A stretch of 64,000 bases of DNA from Lachnospiraceae bacterium (lineage in GTDB: Bacteria > Bacillota > Clostridia > Lachnospirales > Lachnospiraceae). This document shows positions 1 to 8,451 of this stretch, piece after piece. The position numbers and the translations under genes are program-made. Below the pieces are notes generated by a model. It had not been told where the DNA came from. It searched no databases and saw nothing but the letters and a program-made list of their open reading frames with translations. Numbering within the stretch: position 1 is the first letter of the stretch; each line of letters opens with the position of its first letter. Where the stretch lies: the NCBI GenBank assembly GCA_029012365.1, contig JAQXLY010000028.1, positions 1-64,000 on the forward strand, written 5' to 3'.

Positions 1-135
1 CAGACCAGAGATTTGCCTCCACCTTCCTTCAGATTCGCAGTCACCCACGACACCCTTGGTTTTGGCTGTGTCCTTCCCACTACTAGGGCGAACTAGGGAC
101 TTGCACCCTTTAGCGACGTGCGCCGCAAGGCGCAC
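1..135 (-). mobile_element. Group II intron, 5' end (runs off the left edge)
   Basis: Read on the minus strand, the segment starts at 135 with GTGCGCC, the usual bacterial group II intron 5' motif (GUGYG). It continues with a short hairpin, then GGGTGCAAGTCCC and a purine-rich stretch (CTGAAGGAAGGTGGAGGC) that I recognise from domain I of clostridial group II introns. The intron boundary lies four bases downstream of a perfect terminator hairpin (140-169), the target type known for class C introns. The rest, including any reverse transcriptase/maturase gene, is outside the window, so completeness and class are unconfirmed. It sits downstream of the two tRNA genes in the same orientation. Confidence 0.7.
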
Positions 136-139
136 CTAC

Positions 140-169
140 AAAAAAAGAATCCGGAAGGATTCTTTTTTT
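140..169 (-). terminator. Rho-independent terminator after the tRNA genes
   Basis: A perfect inverted repeat has 13-base arms (AAAAAAAGAATCC and GGATTCTTTTTTT) around a four-base loop, so a T-run follows the stem on either strand. It lies directly downstream of tRNA-Met and probably ends the tRNA transcript. The group II intron follows it after four bases. Confidence 0.85.
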
Positions 170-171
170 AG

Positions 172-245
172 TAGCGGAAGGGGGATTTGAACCCTCGACA
201 CCACGGGTATGAACCGTGTGCTCTAGCCAACTGAGCTATTCCGCC
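172..245 (-). tRNA. tRNA-Met (CAU), probably elongator
   Basis: The 74-nt minus-strand sequence folds as a cloverleaf: acceptor GGCGGAA/TTCCGCT (G-U first pair), D-arm GCTC/GAGC, anticodon stem CACGG/CCGTG with loop TTCATAC (anticodon CAT), and T-loop TTCAAAT. CCA is not encoded. The sequence resembles elongator Met rather than initiator, since the anticodon stem lacks the three initiator G-C pairs. A tRNA-Ile with lysidine-modified CAU is the alternative. One A-C mismatch appears in the T-stem (GAGGG against CCCCC). Confidence 0.88.
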
Positions 246-270
246 ATATGAAGTTATCAACCGTTCGAAA

Positions 271-343
271 TGGGGCCTATAGGGCTCGAACCTATGACCC
301 TCTGCTTGTAAGGCAGATGCTCTCCCAGCTGAGCTAAGACCCC
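271..343 (-). tRNA. tRNA-Val (UAC)
   Basis: The 73-nt minus-strand cloverleaf has acceptor GGGGTCT/AGGCCCC, D-arm GCTC/GAGC, anticodon stem TCTGC/GCAGA with anticodon TAC, and T-arm loop TTCGAGC. It ends in discriminator A without encoded CCA. It lies 25 nt upstream of tRNA-Met and the two are probably cotranscribed from the promoter at 376-404. Confidence 0.93.
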
Positions 344-375
344 AAAATATTCCTTGCCCGAACGGTACGTTTGAT

Positions 376-404
376 ATTATATTAAATTATACCCTGTTTG
401 TCAA
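376..404 (-). promoter_or_regulatory. Sigma-A promoter of the tRNA-Val/Met operon
   Basis: On the minus strand, a consensus -35 TTGACA (404-399) and -10 TATAAT (381-376) are separated by 17 bp. The start of tRNA-Val is about 33 nt downstream of the -10 box. Both boxes match consensus perfectly, as expected for a stable-RNA operon. Confidence 0.85.
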
Positions 405-459
405 GAAGTATTTTTCTTTTTTTCGCGGATTTTTTAATAAGTGATTTTTTAGTGAATTT

Positions 460-1119
460 TTAATACCTTTTCTCCGCCACTTCCCCGGCCTTTTTATAAA
501 TGCTTCCCGGCGGCACAACCCCACGCACGGAGGAAAGAGGATAGACATTACTCTCTTTTCCTATGACCGTGCCCGGATTTAGCACAGAGCCGCACCCCAC
601 TTCTACATTATCTCCAAGAACAGCCCCCATTTTTTTCAATCCGGTTTCATATTTTTTTTCGCCATCCTTTACCACAACAAGCGTCTTATCCGACTTAACA
701 TTAGAGGTAATGGAACCTGCTCCCATATGAGAGCGATAGCCGAGAATGGAGTCTCCCACATAGTTGTAGTGCGGAACCTGTACCTTGTCAAATAAAATCA
801 CGTTTTTTAACTCAGTGGAATTACCTACTACCGCACCCCTTCCGACAAAGGCGTTTCCTCTTATAAATGCGCAGTGACGCACCTCCGTTTCCGCGCCGAT
901 AATACAGGGACCGTTCACATAAGCAGTCGGTGCAACCTTTGCGGTCTTATGAATCCAGATATCCTCTCCCCGCTTTTCATATTCCTCTCCCAGACTTTTC
1001 CCGTAGGAAAGAATAAAATCATGAATCCCGGCAAGTGCTTCCCACGGATATTCCGTCCTCTCCAAAAGTTCCCTTGCCTCTGTCTTCGTCAGGTCAAATA
1101 ACTCTGCTGTCTTAATCAT
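460..1119 (-). CDS. Left-handed beta-helix (hexapeptide repeat) protein, GlmU C-terminal-like
   Basis: The 219-residue protein has a helical N-terminus of about 50 residues followed by hexapeptide repeats of the left-handed beta-helix type (IHKTAKVAPTAYVNG, IIGAETEVRHCAFIRG, VVGNSTELKNVILFDKV, MGAVLGDNVEVGCGSVLNPGTVIG). This is the fold of the acetyltransferase half of GlmU and related sugar-nucleotide enzymes. The nucleotidyltransferase half is missing, so it is not a complete GlmU. The start is supported by GAGG nine bases upstream. It is downstream of topB on the same strand with a 77-bp gap. Substrate unknown; an acyl- or sugar-transferase role is inference. Confidence 0.8.
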   Translation of the reverse strand: MIKTAELFDLTKTEARELLERTEYPWEALAGIHDFILSYGKSLGEEYEKRGEDIWIHKTAKVAPTAYVNGPCIIGAETEVRHCAFIRGNAFVGRGAVVGNSTELKNVILFDKVQVPHYNYVGDSILGYRSHMGAGSITSNVKSDKTLVVVKDGEKKYETGLKKMGAVLGDNVEVGCGSVLNPGTVIGKESNVYPLSSVRGVVPPGSIYKKAGEVAEKRY

Positions 1120-1196
1120 CCTTTACTTCCTCACTTAAATTTTTCTGTTATACCCACTATTCCTGCAAGTCGATATATATTCTCCCTGCCGGACAA

Positions 1197-3320
1197 TTAT
1201 ACCTTTCCTTTTCCATCCTTTGTATAAAATCCTGCCACCTCCGAAAAACGGTCACGCAGTACACTCTGATTATTCAGCCCCTTCACGCCGTCTGTCATAC
1301 GTCTTACGAAGCTCTCCAGTTTTCCCATATACTCCTCTCCGCTGATGCTTCCCTCCGCCACATAGTTTAACCCTTTTTCCCAGCTTGCGGTCAGCTCCGC
1401 ATTCAGCAGGGAGCGGATTGATGCATTTACTACTTCAAAAATCATCTCTCCCGGCAATGTCGGAGTAATAATCTGCGTTTTCTTATTTAATGCAAGATAC
1501 TCTATTTTTACCAGTTTATTCAGAATCTCCGCACGGGTTGCACTTGTCCCGATACCGCTGCCCTTAATCTGCGCCCGGAGCTCCTCATCTTCAATCAGCT
1601 GTCCCGCATTTTCCATTGCAAGAATCAGCGAACCGGAATTATAGCGTTTCGGCGGAGCGGTTTCCCCTTCTCTAATAGAAAACATTGATACCGGAAGCCT
1701 GCTTCCCTTTTTGATATCCTTTAATGCTTCTAACATCTCCGTACCGCAGGAAAGCTCACCCTCCGTATCCTCTGCTCTTTCTGCTTCCCCCTTCTCCTGA
1801 CCGTTCAAAGCTTCACGATCCTTTGTCTTTTCCGCAGGCTTTTGGTAGAGTACAAGATAACCTTCCTCCGCAAGCACCTTAAAGCCTGCAAAAAAGGCTT
1901 CTTCACCGATACGGACGGTAATTGATACTTTACGGTATACCGCGGGTGGATAAAAAATACTCAAAAATCGCTTCACAATGGCAGCGTAAACACGCTTTGC
2001 CGTCATCGACACAGACGAAAGTGCAGAAATTCCCTGACCCGTAGGGATAATAGCATAATGATCCGTAATCTGTTTATCATTCACATACCGGGTCTTTTCT
2101 AACCCCTTATAGCTTCCGCTCTGCAATACATATTCCGCAAAGCCTGCCGCCGGTGTATAGCTTTTTAATCCGCTGATATGCTTCACAATCTCCTTTGCCA
2201 CTGCCGTAGACAGCACTCTTGCATCGGTACGCGGATAAGATACCAGCTTTTTTTCATACAGCTCCTGTACAATTTTCAAAGTCTCATCCGGACTGATTTT
2301 AAACAGTCTGGAACACTCATTCTGCAGCTCGGCAAGATTAAATAGTAAGGGAGGATTCTTCTTCTCCTGCTTTTTTTCTATCTGGGACACCTCTGCTGTA
2401 AGTCCCGAAGCAGCGCGCTGTATCGTCACCGTTTTTTCTTTTTCCGTTATGTCTTCAAACTCTGCCACAGACGAAGAATTGAGCCCGGAAATCAACGCCA
2501 TGGCATCTTCCTTTTTCCGAAAGCCGTTCTCTTTATAGAGCTTTGGGGAATCCTCGTACTTAGAACCTTTCACGGCACGAAATTCAGCCTCAAATACAGC
2601 CTCTCCTGCCATAAGCTTTGCCGTAACACGGTAAAAAGGTGTCTTTACAAAGGCACGGATTTCCCTCTCTCTCCGTACTACCATACCAAGGACACAGGTC
2701 ATTACCCGTCCCACGGAAATTGCCTGATTTTTCTCTGCCTTCAAAAAGCTTTGAACCGACTTGCCGTATTTTAGTGTCAGAACACGGGAAAAATTAATCC
2801 CCATAAGGTAATCTTCTTTTGCCCGCAGATAGGCAGCCTCTCCCAGTGCGTCATAATCGGCAAGAGGCTTTGCCTCTTTTATCCCACGCAGAATTTCCTC
2901 CTCGGTCTGGGAATCAATCCAGACCCTTCTTCGTTCCTTCTCCCCCGGAACCTCCGCCATCTGATCCACAAGACGGTAAATATACTCTCCCTCACGTCCG
3001 GAGTCGGTACAGACATAAATACAATCCACATCTTTTCTGCAAAGAAGTCCCTTAACAATCTGAAATTGCTTCGCCACTCCCGGAATCACTTCATAGCGGA
3101 ATTTCTCCGGCAGAAACGGTATTGTATCCAGCCGCCACTGCTTAAGAGCCGGGTCATAGCTCTCCGGATAACTCATGGTTACCAGATGTCCGACACACCA
3201 TGTTACTACCGCTTCCTCAGCTTCCAGATAACCGTCCCGCCGTGAAAACTGATACGGAAGCGCCTTGGCAAACTCCTGTGCAACACTCGGCTTTTCCGCA
3301 ATAAATAGACTTTTTCCCAT
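1197..3320 (-). CDS. topB: DNA topoisomerase III (type IA)
   Basis: The 707-residue protein fits the type IA topoisomerase layout: an N-terminal TOPRIM domain (LFIAEKPSVA, then TDSGREGEYIYRLV), the four-domain toroid, and an active-site tyrosine in LVSYPRTDARVLS near residue 365. The GIGTSATRAEI motif follows. It relaxes and decatenates DNA by passing a single strand through a transient 5'-phosphotyrosine break. The TOPRIM motif reads DSGREGE instead of the commoner DADREGE, a variant typical of Firmicutes TopB, including plasmid and ICE copies. No C-terminal zinc ribbons are present. Start has AGGAGA just upstream. A protein of unknown function (3338-5074) lies 17 bp upstream and may be cotranscribed. 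Confidence 0.95.
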   Translation of the reverse strand: MGKSLFIAEKPSVAQEFAKALPYQFSRRDGYLEAEEAVVTWCVGHLVTMSYPESYDPALKQWRLDTIPFLPEKFRYEVIPGVAKQFQIVKGLLCRKDVDCIYVCTDSGREGEYIYRLVDQMAEVPGEKERRRVWIDSQTEEEILRGIKEAKPLADYDALGEAAYLRAKEDYLMGINFSRVLTLKYGKSVQSFLKAEKNQAISVGRVMTCVLGMVVRREREIRAFVKTPFYRVTAKLMAGEAVFEAEFRAVKGSKYEDSPKLYKENGFRKKEDAMALISGLNSSSVAEFEDITEKEKTVTIQRAASGLTAEVSQIEKKQEKKNPPLLFNLAELQNECSRLFKISPDETLKIVQELYEKKLVSYPRTDARVLSTAVAKEIVKHISGLKSYTPAAGFAEYVLQSGSYKGLEKTRYVNDKQITDHYAIIPTGQGISALSSVSMTAKRVYAAIVKRFLSIFYPPAVYRKVSITVRIGEEAFFAGFKVLAEEGYLVLYQKPAEKTKDREALNGQEKGEAERAEDTEGELSCGTEMLEALKDIKKGSRLPVSMFSIREGETAPPKRYNSGSLILAMENAGQLIEDEELRAQIKGSGIGTSATRAEILNKLVKIEYLALNKKTQIITPTLPGEMIFEVVNASIRSLLNAELTASWEKGLNYVAEGSISGEEYMGKLESFVRRMTDGVKGLNNQSVLRDRFSEVAGFYTKDGKGKV

Positions 3321-3337
3321 AATTCTCCTGCTTTTCC

Positions 3338-5074
3338 TTACTTTATCTCAGTCGTTCCCGCCGGACGACTCACCTCTCCGGCAAAAAAGAAGCCTTTAAA
3401 ATCATACTTAAACACACGGGCAAGATAATCTTCTCCCGCAGCTGTATACTTACGAATCAGATTGCGCTCCGCATCATATTCGCTATAGGTAAAACGCCCT
3501 GCCGTATCGGTAATAAGATGTCCATCCTTTGTAACCTGTGCACTCCCCATATATCCGGAATAATCCACAGGCACTCGTTCCGTAAGCTGCCATGTTCCTG
3601 CCGTCTCATTCACCAGATAACGACAAAAATACGAGGAAGTACCTTTTTTTAGTGAGCTTCCGAGTTCTGTGCCTATGAAAGAATAATCCAAATCCGGGCG
3701 GCTCTTCGTCCCTGCAATATGATTATCGTACAGGTACAGTGAATACACACCCGACGGCATCTTCTCCTCTTTCACACACGCTATGGTATTTGCACCGAAA
3801 AAGGATTCAAACTCTTCTTCCTTTGCAAGCACCTTATCCTCATATCCCGTCTCATCAAACAAAAGCGAATCTCCGATGATATAGTCTAACATCGGGATAC
3901 CGTAAATATCCTTCACCTTAAGTACGGCCGACGGTTCTCTGGCACCCAGAAGAACACTTCCTTCCTCTAACAGCTGTATTGAGTTAAGATTCAGCCACTC
4001 AAGCACACCTTCTTCGTTTTTCTTACAGATATCCTTGTACTCTCTTAGCAAGACTCCGCAGTCAAATACCTCTTTCACATCTCCGGAAGCCAAATCAACG
4101 GAAAGCACAACGTCATTTACGCTTACGGTTTTTCCTTCTTCCGCGTTTCTGCTCGCAGTCACCAACAGTTTTTTCTGTCCTTCATCAAGACAATAATCCT
4201 CTCCGATGGTATACCCTTCTATAGAATAGACTCTGACGGCACGTCCGAAACGGTCTACCGCCGCAAATTGTGTCCCGGAGATATTATAGTACATACAATC
4301 CTCCGCAAACAGGAGCCGTTTCCCGCTGCCGGATAACAAGGCAAGCTCTCCCCTCAGAATCCCGTCATTATCATATAGCTGGATTGCTTCCTTATCCCCC
4401 GTCACATTTCCGAAATGTGCAAAAAGTCCTTCCGAAAGCTTTTCTTCACTGACTCCTTTTCCTACACTGAGCTTTTCTTTTCCGGTTCCGAACAGTTCAC
4501 CGGCCAAAACATAGAAAGTACGGACACAGGAATTTCCCTCCGCATCCTTCATCACCAGCGAAACACGGTTATTCTGATTTGCCGTAAGTCCCAGCAATAA
4601 ATATTCATGTACGGTGGAATATTGCTCCGCCGCGTAGCATTCCGCAAAAAAAGTAGGATTTCCGCTTTCCTGCGCATTGATTCGATACGATACCTGCACC
4701 GGAGCTTCCGTTTCAAAATAGACATAGACCGAAAGCGCATTAATTCCGTAAGGATTATAAATGACAAGAGGGGCATCCTTCGTGTATTCCCCGTCACGCT
4801 TCAGTGCCTCGATACGGTCATATACTCCGGTATGACGCACGGTATCATAACGTTCTTCCTCATTCTCTATTTTGGAAAAATCCCGATACACCGTCGGAGC
4901 AATTGTCTTTGAATCCGACTTGCGCTCCTCGTACTGCTCCTGAAACTCCTTCAGCTTCGAAACGGTCTTTCCGTCACCTTTTCCCTGATTTACAAGCATC
5001 ACTAAAAGCACACACAAAAAGACGCTGCTGATGATTGTCATAATAAGTAAAGCCTTTAACGCCGTTTTCTTCAA
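3338..5074 (-). CDS. Membrane-anchored extracytoplasmic protein of unknown function
   Basis: The 578-residue protein begins with a short basic segment and one hydrophobic helix (about residues 8-29), followed by a large soluble region rich in beta-strand-like patterns and Asp/Gly turns. It is predicted to be tethered to the outer face of the membrane. I recognise no catalytic motif. Repeated strand-turn segments (SVNDVVLSVDLASGDV, VTKDGHLITDTAGRF) could suggest a beta-propeller-like sensor domain, but that is inference. The start codon is TTG, with AAGGAGG correctly placed upstream. It ends 17 bp before topB, so the two may share a transcript. Confidence 0.75.
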   Translation of the reverse strand: MKKTALKALLIMTIISSVFLCVLLVMLVNQGKGDGKTVSKLKEFQEQYEERKSDSKTIAPTVYRDFSKIENEEERYDTVRHTGVYDRIEALKRDGEYTKDAPLVIYNPYGINALSVYVYFETEAPVQVSYRINAQESGNPTFFAECYAAEQYSTVHEYLLLGLTANQNNRVSLVMKDAEGNSCVRTFYVLAGELFGTGKEKLSVGKGVSEEKLSEGLFAHFGNVTGDKEAIQLYDNDGILRGELALLSGSGKRLLFAEDCMYYNISGTQFAAVDRFGRAVRVYSIEGYTIGEDYCLDEGQKKLLVTASRNAEEGKTVSVNDVVLSVDLASGDVKEVFDCGVLLREYKDICKKNEEGVLEWLNLNSIQLLEEGSVLLGAREPSAVLKVKDIYGIPMLDYIIGDSLLFDETGYEDKVLAKEEEFESFFGANTIACVKEEKMPSGVYSLYLYDNHIAGTKSRPDLDYSFIGTELGSSLKKGTSSYFCRYLVNETAGTWQLTERVPVDYSGYMGSAQVTKDGHLITDTAGRFTYSEYDAERNLIRKYTAAGEDYLARVFKYDFKGFFFAGEVSRPAGTTEIK

Positions 5075-5154
5075 TCTGCTGCCCTCCTTTGCGGATACTC
5101 TCCTCTCATTTTATCAATTTCTATTGTACTTTGCAACCTTTGTTAAAAATATCA

Positions 5155-5183
5155 TTGCACTTCTTTCCCGATTGCGATAAACT
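5155..5183 (+). promoter_or_regulatory. Probable promoter of the LUD-domain gene
   Basis: On the plus strand, -35 TTGCAC (5155-5160) and -10 TAAACT (5178-5183) are separated by 17 bp, about 40 bp ahead of the ATG at 5224. The gene faces away from its minus-strand neighbours, so it needs its own promoter. Confidence 0.55.
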
Positions 5184-5223
5184 GGAAGCAACAAAACTCA
5201 ATCAAAAGAAGGAGGCACTTCAT

Positions 5224-5862
5224 ATGGCAACACCAAAGCAACAAAATTACGAAAATCTGGCAGAAAGCCTGATTGAAGCCTTCAATCGCCGTGGAATCGA
5301 GGGATACTATTGTCCCGACAAGGAAGAAGCGCTGTCCACCGCTCTTCGTTTTCTTACACCCGGCAGCAGCGTATCCTGGGGAGGTTCCATGTCCTGTGAA
5401 GAAATCGGACTGATTGAAGCGCTAAAAAAGTCAGACTGTATTTTATACGACCGGAGCACCGCAAAAACGCCGGAGGAACATCGTGCACTTTATGCAAAGG
5501 CTGTCACTGCCGACTACTATTTTATGAGCAGCAACGCAATCACGCTGGACGGCGAGCTTGTCAATATCGACGGAAACGGCAACCGGGTTGCCTGCCTGAT
5601 TACAGGTCCGAGAAATGTCATCTTAGTCGTCGGCATGAACAAAATCACCCCGAATGTGACATCTGCCATTGAACGCATCCGCAATATGGCTGCCCCGCCA
5701 AACGGTGTCAGACTCGGATTAAGCACTCCTTGTTCCAAATACGGAAAATGTCATGACTGCTATTCTCCGGACTGTATGTGCTGTGAGCTTGTAATCACGC
5801 GCAAATCAAGAATCCCCGGCCGCATCAAGGTTATTTTGGTCGGCGAAGAGCTCGGATATTAA
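5224..5862 (+). CDS. LUD (lactate utilisation, DUF162) domain protein
   Basis: The 212-residue protein matches the stand-alone LUD fold: glycine-rich VSWGGSMSCEEIG, a central region with ANAITLDGELVNIDGNGNRVA, and GPRNVILVVGMNKI. Its C-terminal Cys-rich tail (TPCSKYGKCHDCYSPDCMCC) occurs in clostridial members. LUD proteins belong to the LutC/LldG family linked to lactate oxidation. The stand-alone clostridial form has no firmly assigned reaction and no lutA or lutB is nearby. The ATG at 5224 is preferred over an upstream in-frame extension because AAGGAGG sits nine bases before it. It is one of few plus-strand genes here. Confidence 0.85.
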   Translation: MATPKQQNYENLAESLIEAFNRRGIEGYYCPDKEEALSTALRFLTPGSSVSWGGSMSCEEIGLIEALKKSDCILYDRSTAKTPEEHRALYAKAVTADYYFMSSNAITLDGELVNIDGNGNRVACLITGPRNVILVVGMNKITPNVTSAIERIRNMAAPPNGVRLGLSTPCSKYGKCHDCYSPDCMCCELVITRKSRIPGRIKVILVGEELGY

Positions 5863-5870
5863 AGCATATA

Positions 5871-5920
5871 AGAGGAGCATGTTCCCCAAGTTCATAAATT
5901 CTTGAGGGACATGCTCCTCT
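5871..5920. terminator. Bidirectional terminator between convergent genes
   Basis: A long inverted repeat (GAGGAGCATGT...ACATGCTCCTC, 11-bp outer stem extended inward) lies between the plus-strand LUD gene and the minus-strand DUF4340 gene, which converge here. TTTGC follows the stem on the plus strand. Confidence 0.75.
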
Positions 5921-5929
5921 TTGCATTAT

Positions 5930-6943
5930 TTACTCCGGTATATATTTTTTGGCATTTGCAGCCGTCATAATATATACAAACGGGCTTCCGTTAATTCTTA
6001 CAAAATAATTATCACTTACCGTCCGGTTTCCAATCTCTGCCGTCATGGTACGTATTTCCTGTGTTACATTTCCTTCCGCATCCTTTACGTTTTCCATATA
6101 ATGAACCGTCACCGTCACATAAGGGTCATCCAGACCGTATTCCGCAAAGTCTGTACAGTTATACTCCTGCACGGTAGTGGCAATAAACTTATTACAATCG
6201 TAGAAGATTGTCGGATAGGTTACCGTCCCGTCCTCATTTGTCTGCGGAATATAAGAAACCGTGTCTTCTCCGCGCACTGCTACGGTTACCTCCGTAATAT
6301 TTTCCGTCTCCGTGTCAGGGAAGGTTTCCTCCTGAACAAGTTTAAGCTCCGATGTAGAAAGTCTTGTGTATATACTGTTTGAAACTACCCAGACATCTCC
6401 CGTGCTCTCCTGAAGCATATAGTAACCGGAGGAATACGGTGCCTCATTTCCTACATAAAACTGATGAATTGTCCCATCCGTCAGTGTTAATTTAGCGGAA
6501 CACTTCGGTGTATCCAGACCGTAATCGGATAGTTTGGCCTCACCGGCAGGTATTTTCGTCGTACTGGTCAGGCCACAAAAACCGCTGATAATCGACTGTA
6601 CCTTTTCATCCTTTGTAGGGAAATCCTCCATTCCCATTCTGACCCACCGTCCGATATACTCACCCTCGTTTTTCACCCATGTAAAACCATAGGATGCTTC
6701 CTCATTCGTGTACTCAATCGAAGCAACATCCTTTAACAAAAAGGTAGTAACATCCATCTCTGTGGTCACATTTTTTTCGGCTTCTCTTTCAGCCTCCTCC
6801 GATGCCTTTTTTTCGATGTATCTTCTGGCAATAAAATACCCTCCGCCAAGCACGGACAACAAGACAAACAGAACCAGTACCGTAAGCATTCTCTTCCGTT
6901 TCAGGCGTTTTAAACGTTTTATTCTTTCTTCTTTTTCTTCCAT
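5930..6943 (-). CDS. DUF4340 domain protein of a Gld-like ABC system
   Basis: The 337-residue protein has a highly basic N-terminus (KRLKRLKRKR), one transmembrane helix (about residues 19-38) and an extracytoplasmic part with two related halves, each with a LSDYGLDTP or FAEYGLDDP motif typical of DUF4340. It is the last gene of a four-gene cluster with a GldG-like protein, permease and ATPase. DUF4340 proteins usually accompany this ABC type and are thought to act on the outer face. The ATG at 6943 is chosen because GGGAGG precedes it by eight bases; a longer in-frame ORF overlaps the upstream gene. Exported substrate unknown. Confidence 0.85.
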   Translation of the reverse strand: MEEKEERIKRLKRLKRKRMLTVLVLFVLLSVLGGGYFIARRYIEKKASEEAEREAEKNVTTEMDVTTFLLKDVASIEYTNEEASYGFTWVKNEGEYIGRWVRMGMEDFPTKDEKVQSIISGFCGLTSTTKIPAGEAKLSDYGLDTPKCSAKLTLTDGTIHQFYVGNEAPYSSGYYMLQESTGDVWVVSNSIYTRLSTSELKLVQEETFPDTETENITEVTVAVRGEDTVSYIPQTNEDGTVTYPTIFYDCNKFIATTVQEYNCTDFAEYGLDDPYVTVTVHYMENVKDAEGNVTQEIRTMTAEIGNRTVSDNYFVRINGSPFVYIMTAANAKKYIPE

Positions 6944-6956
6944 ATAAACCTCCCGA

Positions 6957-8438
6957 CTAACGGTTTCTCCTGCGCACCATTGTAACGATACCGGCAACCA
7001 TCAAAAGTACCGGAATCACAATTACAAACATTACGGCAATGGCATTTGCCTCTGATGCGGTTATAGCAAGCATTTCTTCCGACTCAAAGGAAATCGTACG
7101 GATTGCGGAAACTGACTCTACCTCAGACATATAGTTAATACTGCCTGTCAGTAATCCCGCATTTGCATAACTATCTATCATTAAATAATTATCATAAAAT
7201 ACAAATCCGTTCGAAAGAATAACCGCTTCCGAATCCGTATCCGTATTTTTTACGTAAACTCCGATATCAAACGGCCCCTCCGGATCTCCCTCTTCCTTTG
7301 TCATTACGATTTGACCGTTCTGTACACTCTTTAAAAATGCCTTTTCCGAAGTAGATAATAATGTAGTTATTGTCAGATTTTTATTATCCTGATCCGGCTG
7401 TGTCAGAACATAGGAATTCGGCATCGGCAGATAGCTTGAACCGGTTAAGCCTGCGGTAATTTCGTGACTGGTTCCGACGATAGGGAAAAGCGCAAGTGCG
7501 GAGTCCGGATGATGCCTCTTTGAATCGCCCTCCACAACAATACCGTTTTCCACTTCTACACCGTACTTTGCGAGCAGCCTGTTAAAGTTATCCATTCCTT
7601 CCTGATATACCGCACAGATTAAAAAGTCTCCGCCTCTGTCCGCATAGCTTTCCAGTACCTTCAGTTCGGCTTCCGTATAATCTGTAGAAGGAACAGCAAT
7701 ATACAAAACATCACAATCCTCCGGGACGCTGTCGGCTGTCATTATTTCAAATGTATTGTATTCAATATTGGCTTTCCGAAGAAGATTCATTCCCTCGGTT
7801 CCGAGCTCCAGCTCTCCGTGTCCGGTCACAGCATACAGATTTGTCTGCTGACCGCTTGTCACATAACGAATTGCCGCATTTATCTGTCCTTCAATATCAA
7901 GTCCGGTCACTTCCGTCTTGTACTGGAAGGTGGAGGTATCCATGGTCATTTTGGTTAATACCATGTCTTCGCTCGAAATATACTTACTCTTCTTTGTATT
8001 TTCATTCACAACAATGATACTGTACTGAATTACGGTTTCATCGGTATACTGCTCCGCAAACTTCGGATTCAGCAGCAAATCTACCGTTTCGAAGTTTATT
8101 TTCTTACTTTCCTTCTGATATAAATCAATATACATTTCAAAGGAAGGATCAAGCCAGGAAAGCGATTGTCCCTCTTTCATCAGAAAATAAAAGGTAAGAT
8201 CATCCTCCAGCCCGGAAAGCAATTCCTCTGTTTCACCGGTAAGAGATTTATTTCCGTCTACAGTTAAGTCCTTTCTGATGTCTAAAGCGGACACAATCAG
8301 ATTAACAATAATCACTGCCACGATTACAAGTATACTGATAACCGTTGCATATGCACCGGACCGAAACCCTTTGCTTTGAAAGGAGGCTCCGATTTTTTTG
8401 AAAAAGGATCTGCATCCTTTACCGTTCTTCTTTTCCAT
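6957..8438 (-). CDS. GldG-like component of an ABC transport system
   Basis: The 493-residue protein has an N-terminal transmembrane helix (about residues 31-52), a large extracytoplasmic region with the GldG-type pattern (YAVTGHGELEL, later DVLYIAVPSTDYTEAEL and RGGDFLICA), and a C-terminal transmembrane helix ending in a basic tail (VRRRNR). GldG was named from gliding motility, but in Firmicutes such proteins pair with an ABC-2 permease and ATPase in non-gliding cells. It lies 13 bp from both the permease upstream and the DUF4340 gene downstream, consistent with one operon. Role in export is inferred from context. Confidence 0.85.
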   Translation of the reverse strand: MEKKNGKGCRSFFKKIGASFQSKGFRSGAYATVISILVIVAVIIVNLIVSALDIRKDLTVDGNKSLTGETEELLSGLEDDLTFYFLMKEGQSLSWLDPSFEMYIDLYQKESKKINFETVDLLLNPKFAEQYTDETVIQYSIIVVNENTKKSKYISSEDMVLTKMTMDTSTFQYKTEVTGLDIEGQINAAIRYVTSGQQTNLYAVTGHGELELGTEGMNLLRKANIEYNTFEIMTADSVPEDCDVLYIAVPSTDYTEAELKVLESYADRGGDFLICAVYQEGMDNFNRLLAKYGVEVENGIVVEGDSKRHHPDSALALFPIVGTSHEITAGLTGSSYLPMPNSYVLTQPDQDNKNLTITTLLSTSEKAFLKSVQNGQIVMTKEEGDPEGPFDIGVYVKNTDTDSEAVILSNGFVFYDNYLMIDSYANAGLLTGSINYMSEVESVSAIRTISFESEEMLAITASEANAIAVMFVIVIPVLLMVAGIVTMVRRRNR

Positions 8439-8451
8439 CTTCTTCTCCTCC

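Noticed and set aside
4607-4912. 101-residue plus-strand ORF
   Set aside because: Antisense shadow of the anchored protein gene, with no start signals or recognisable domain.
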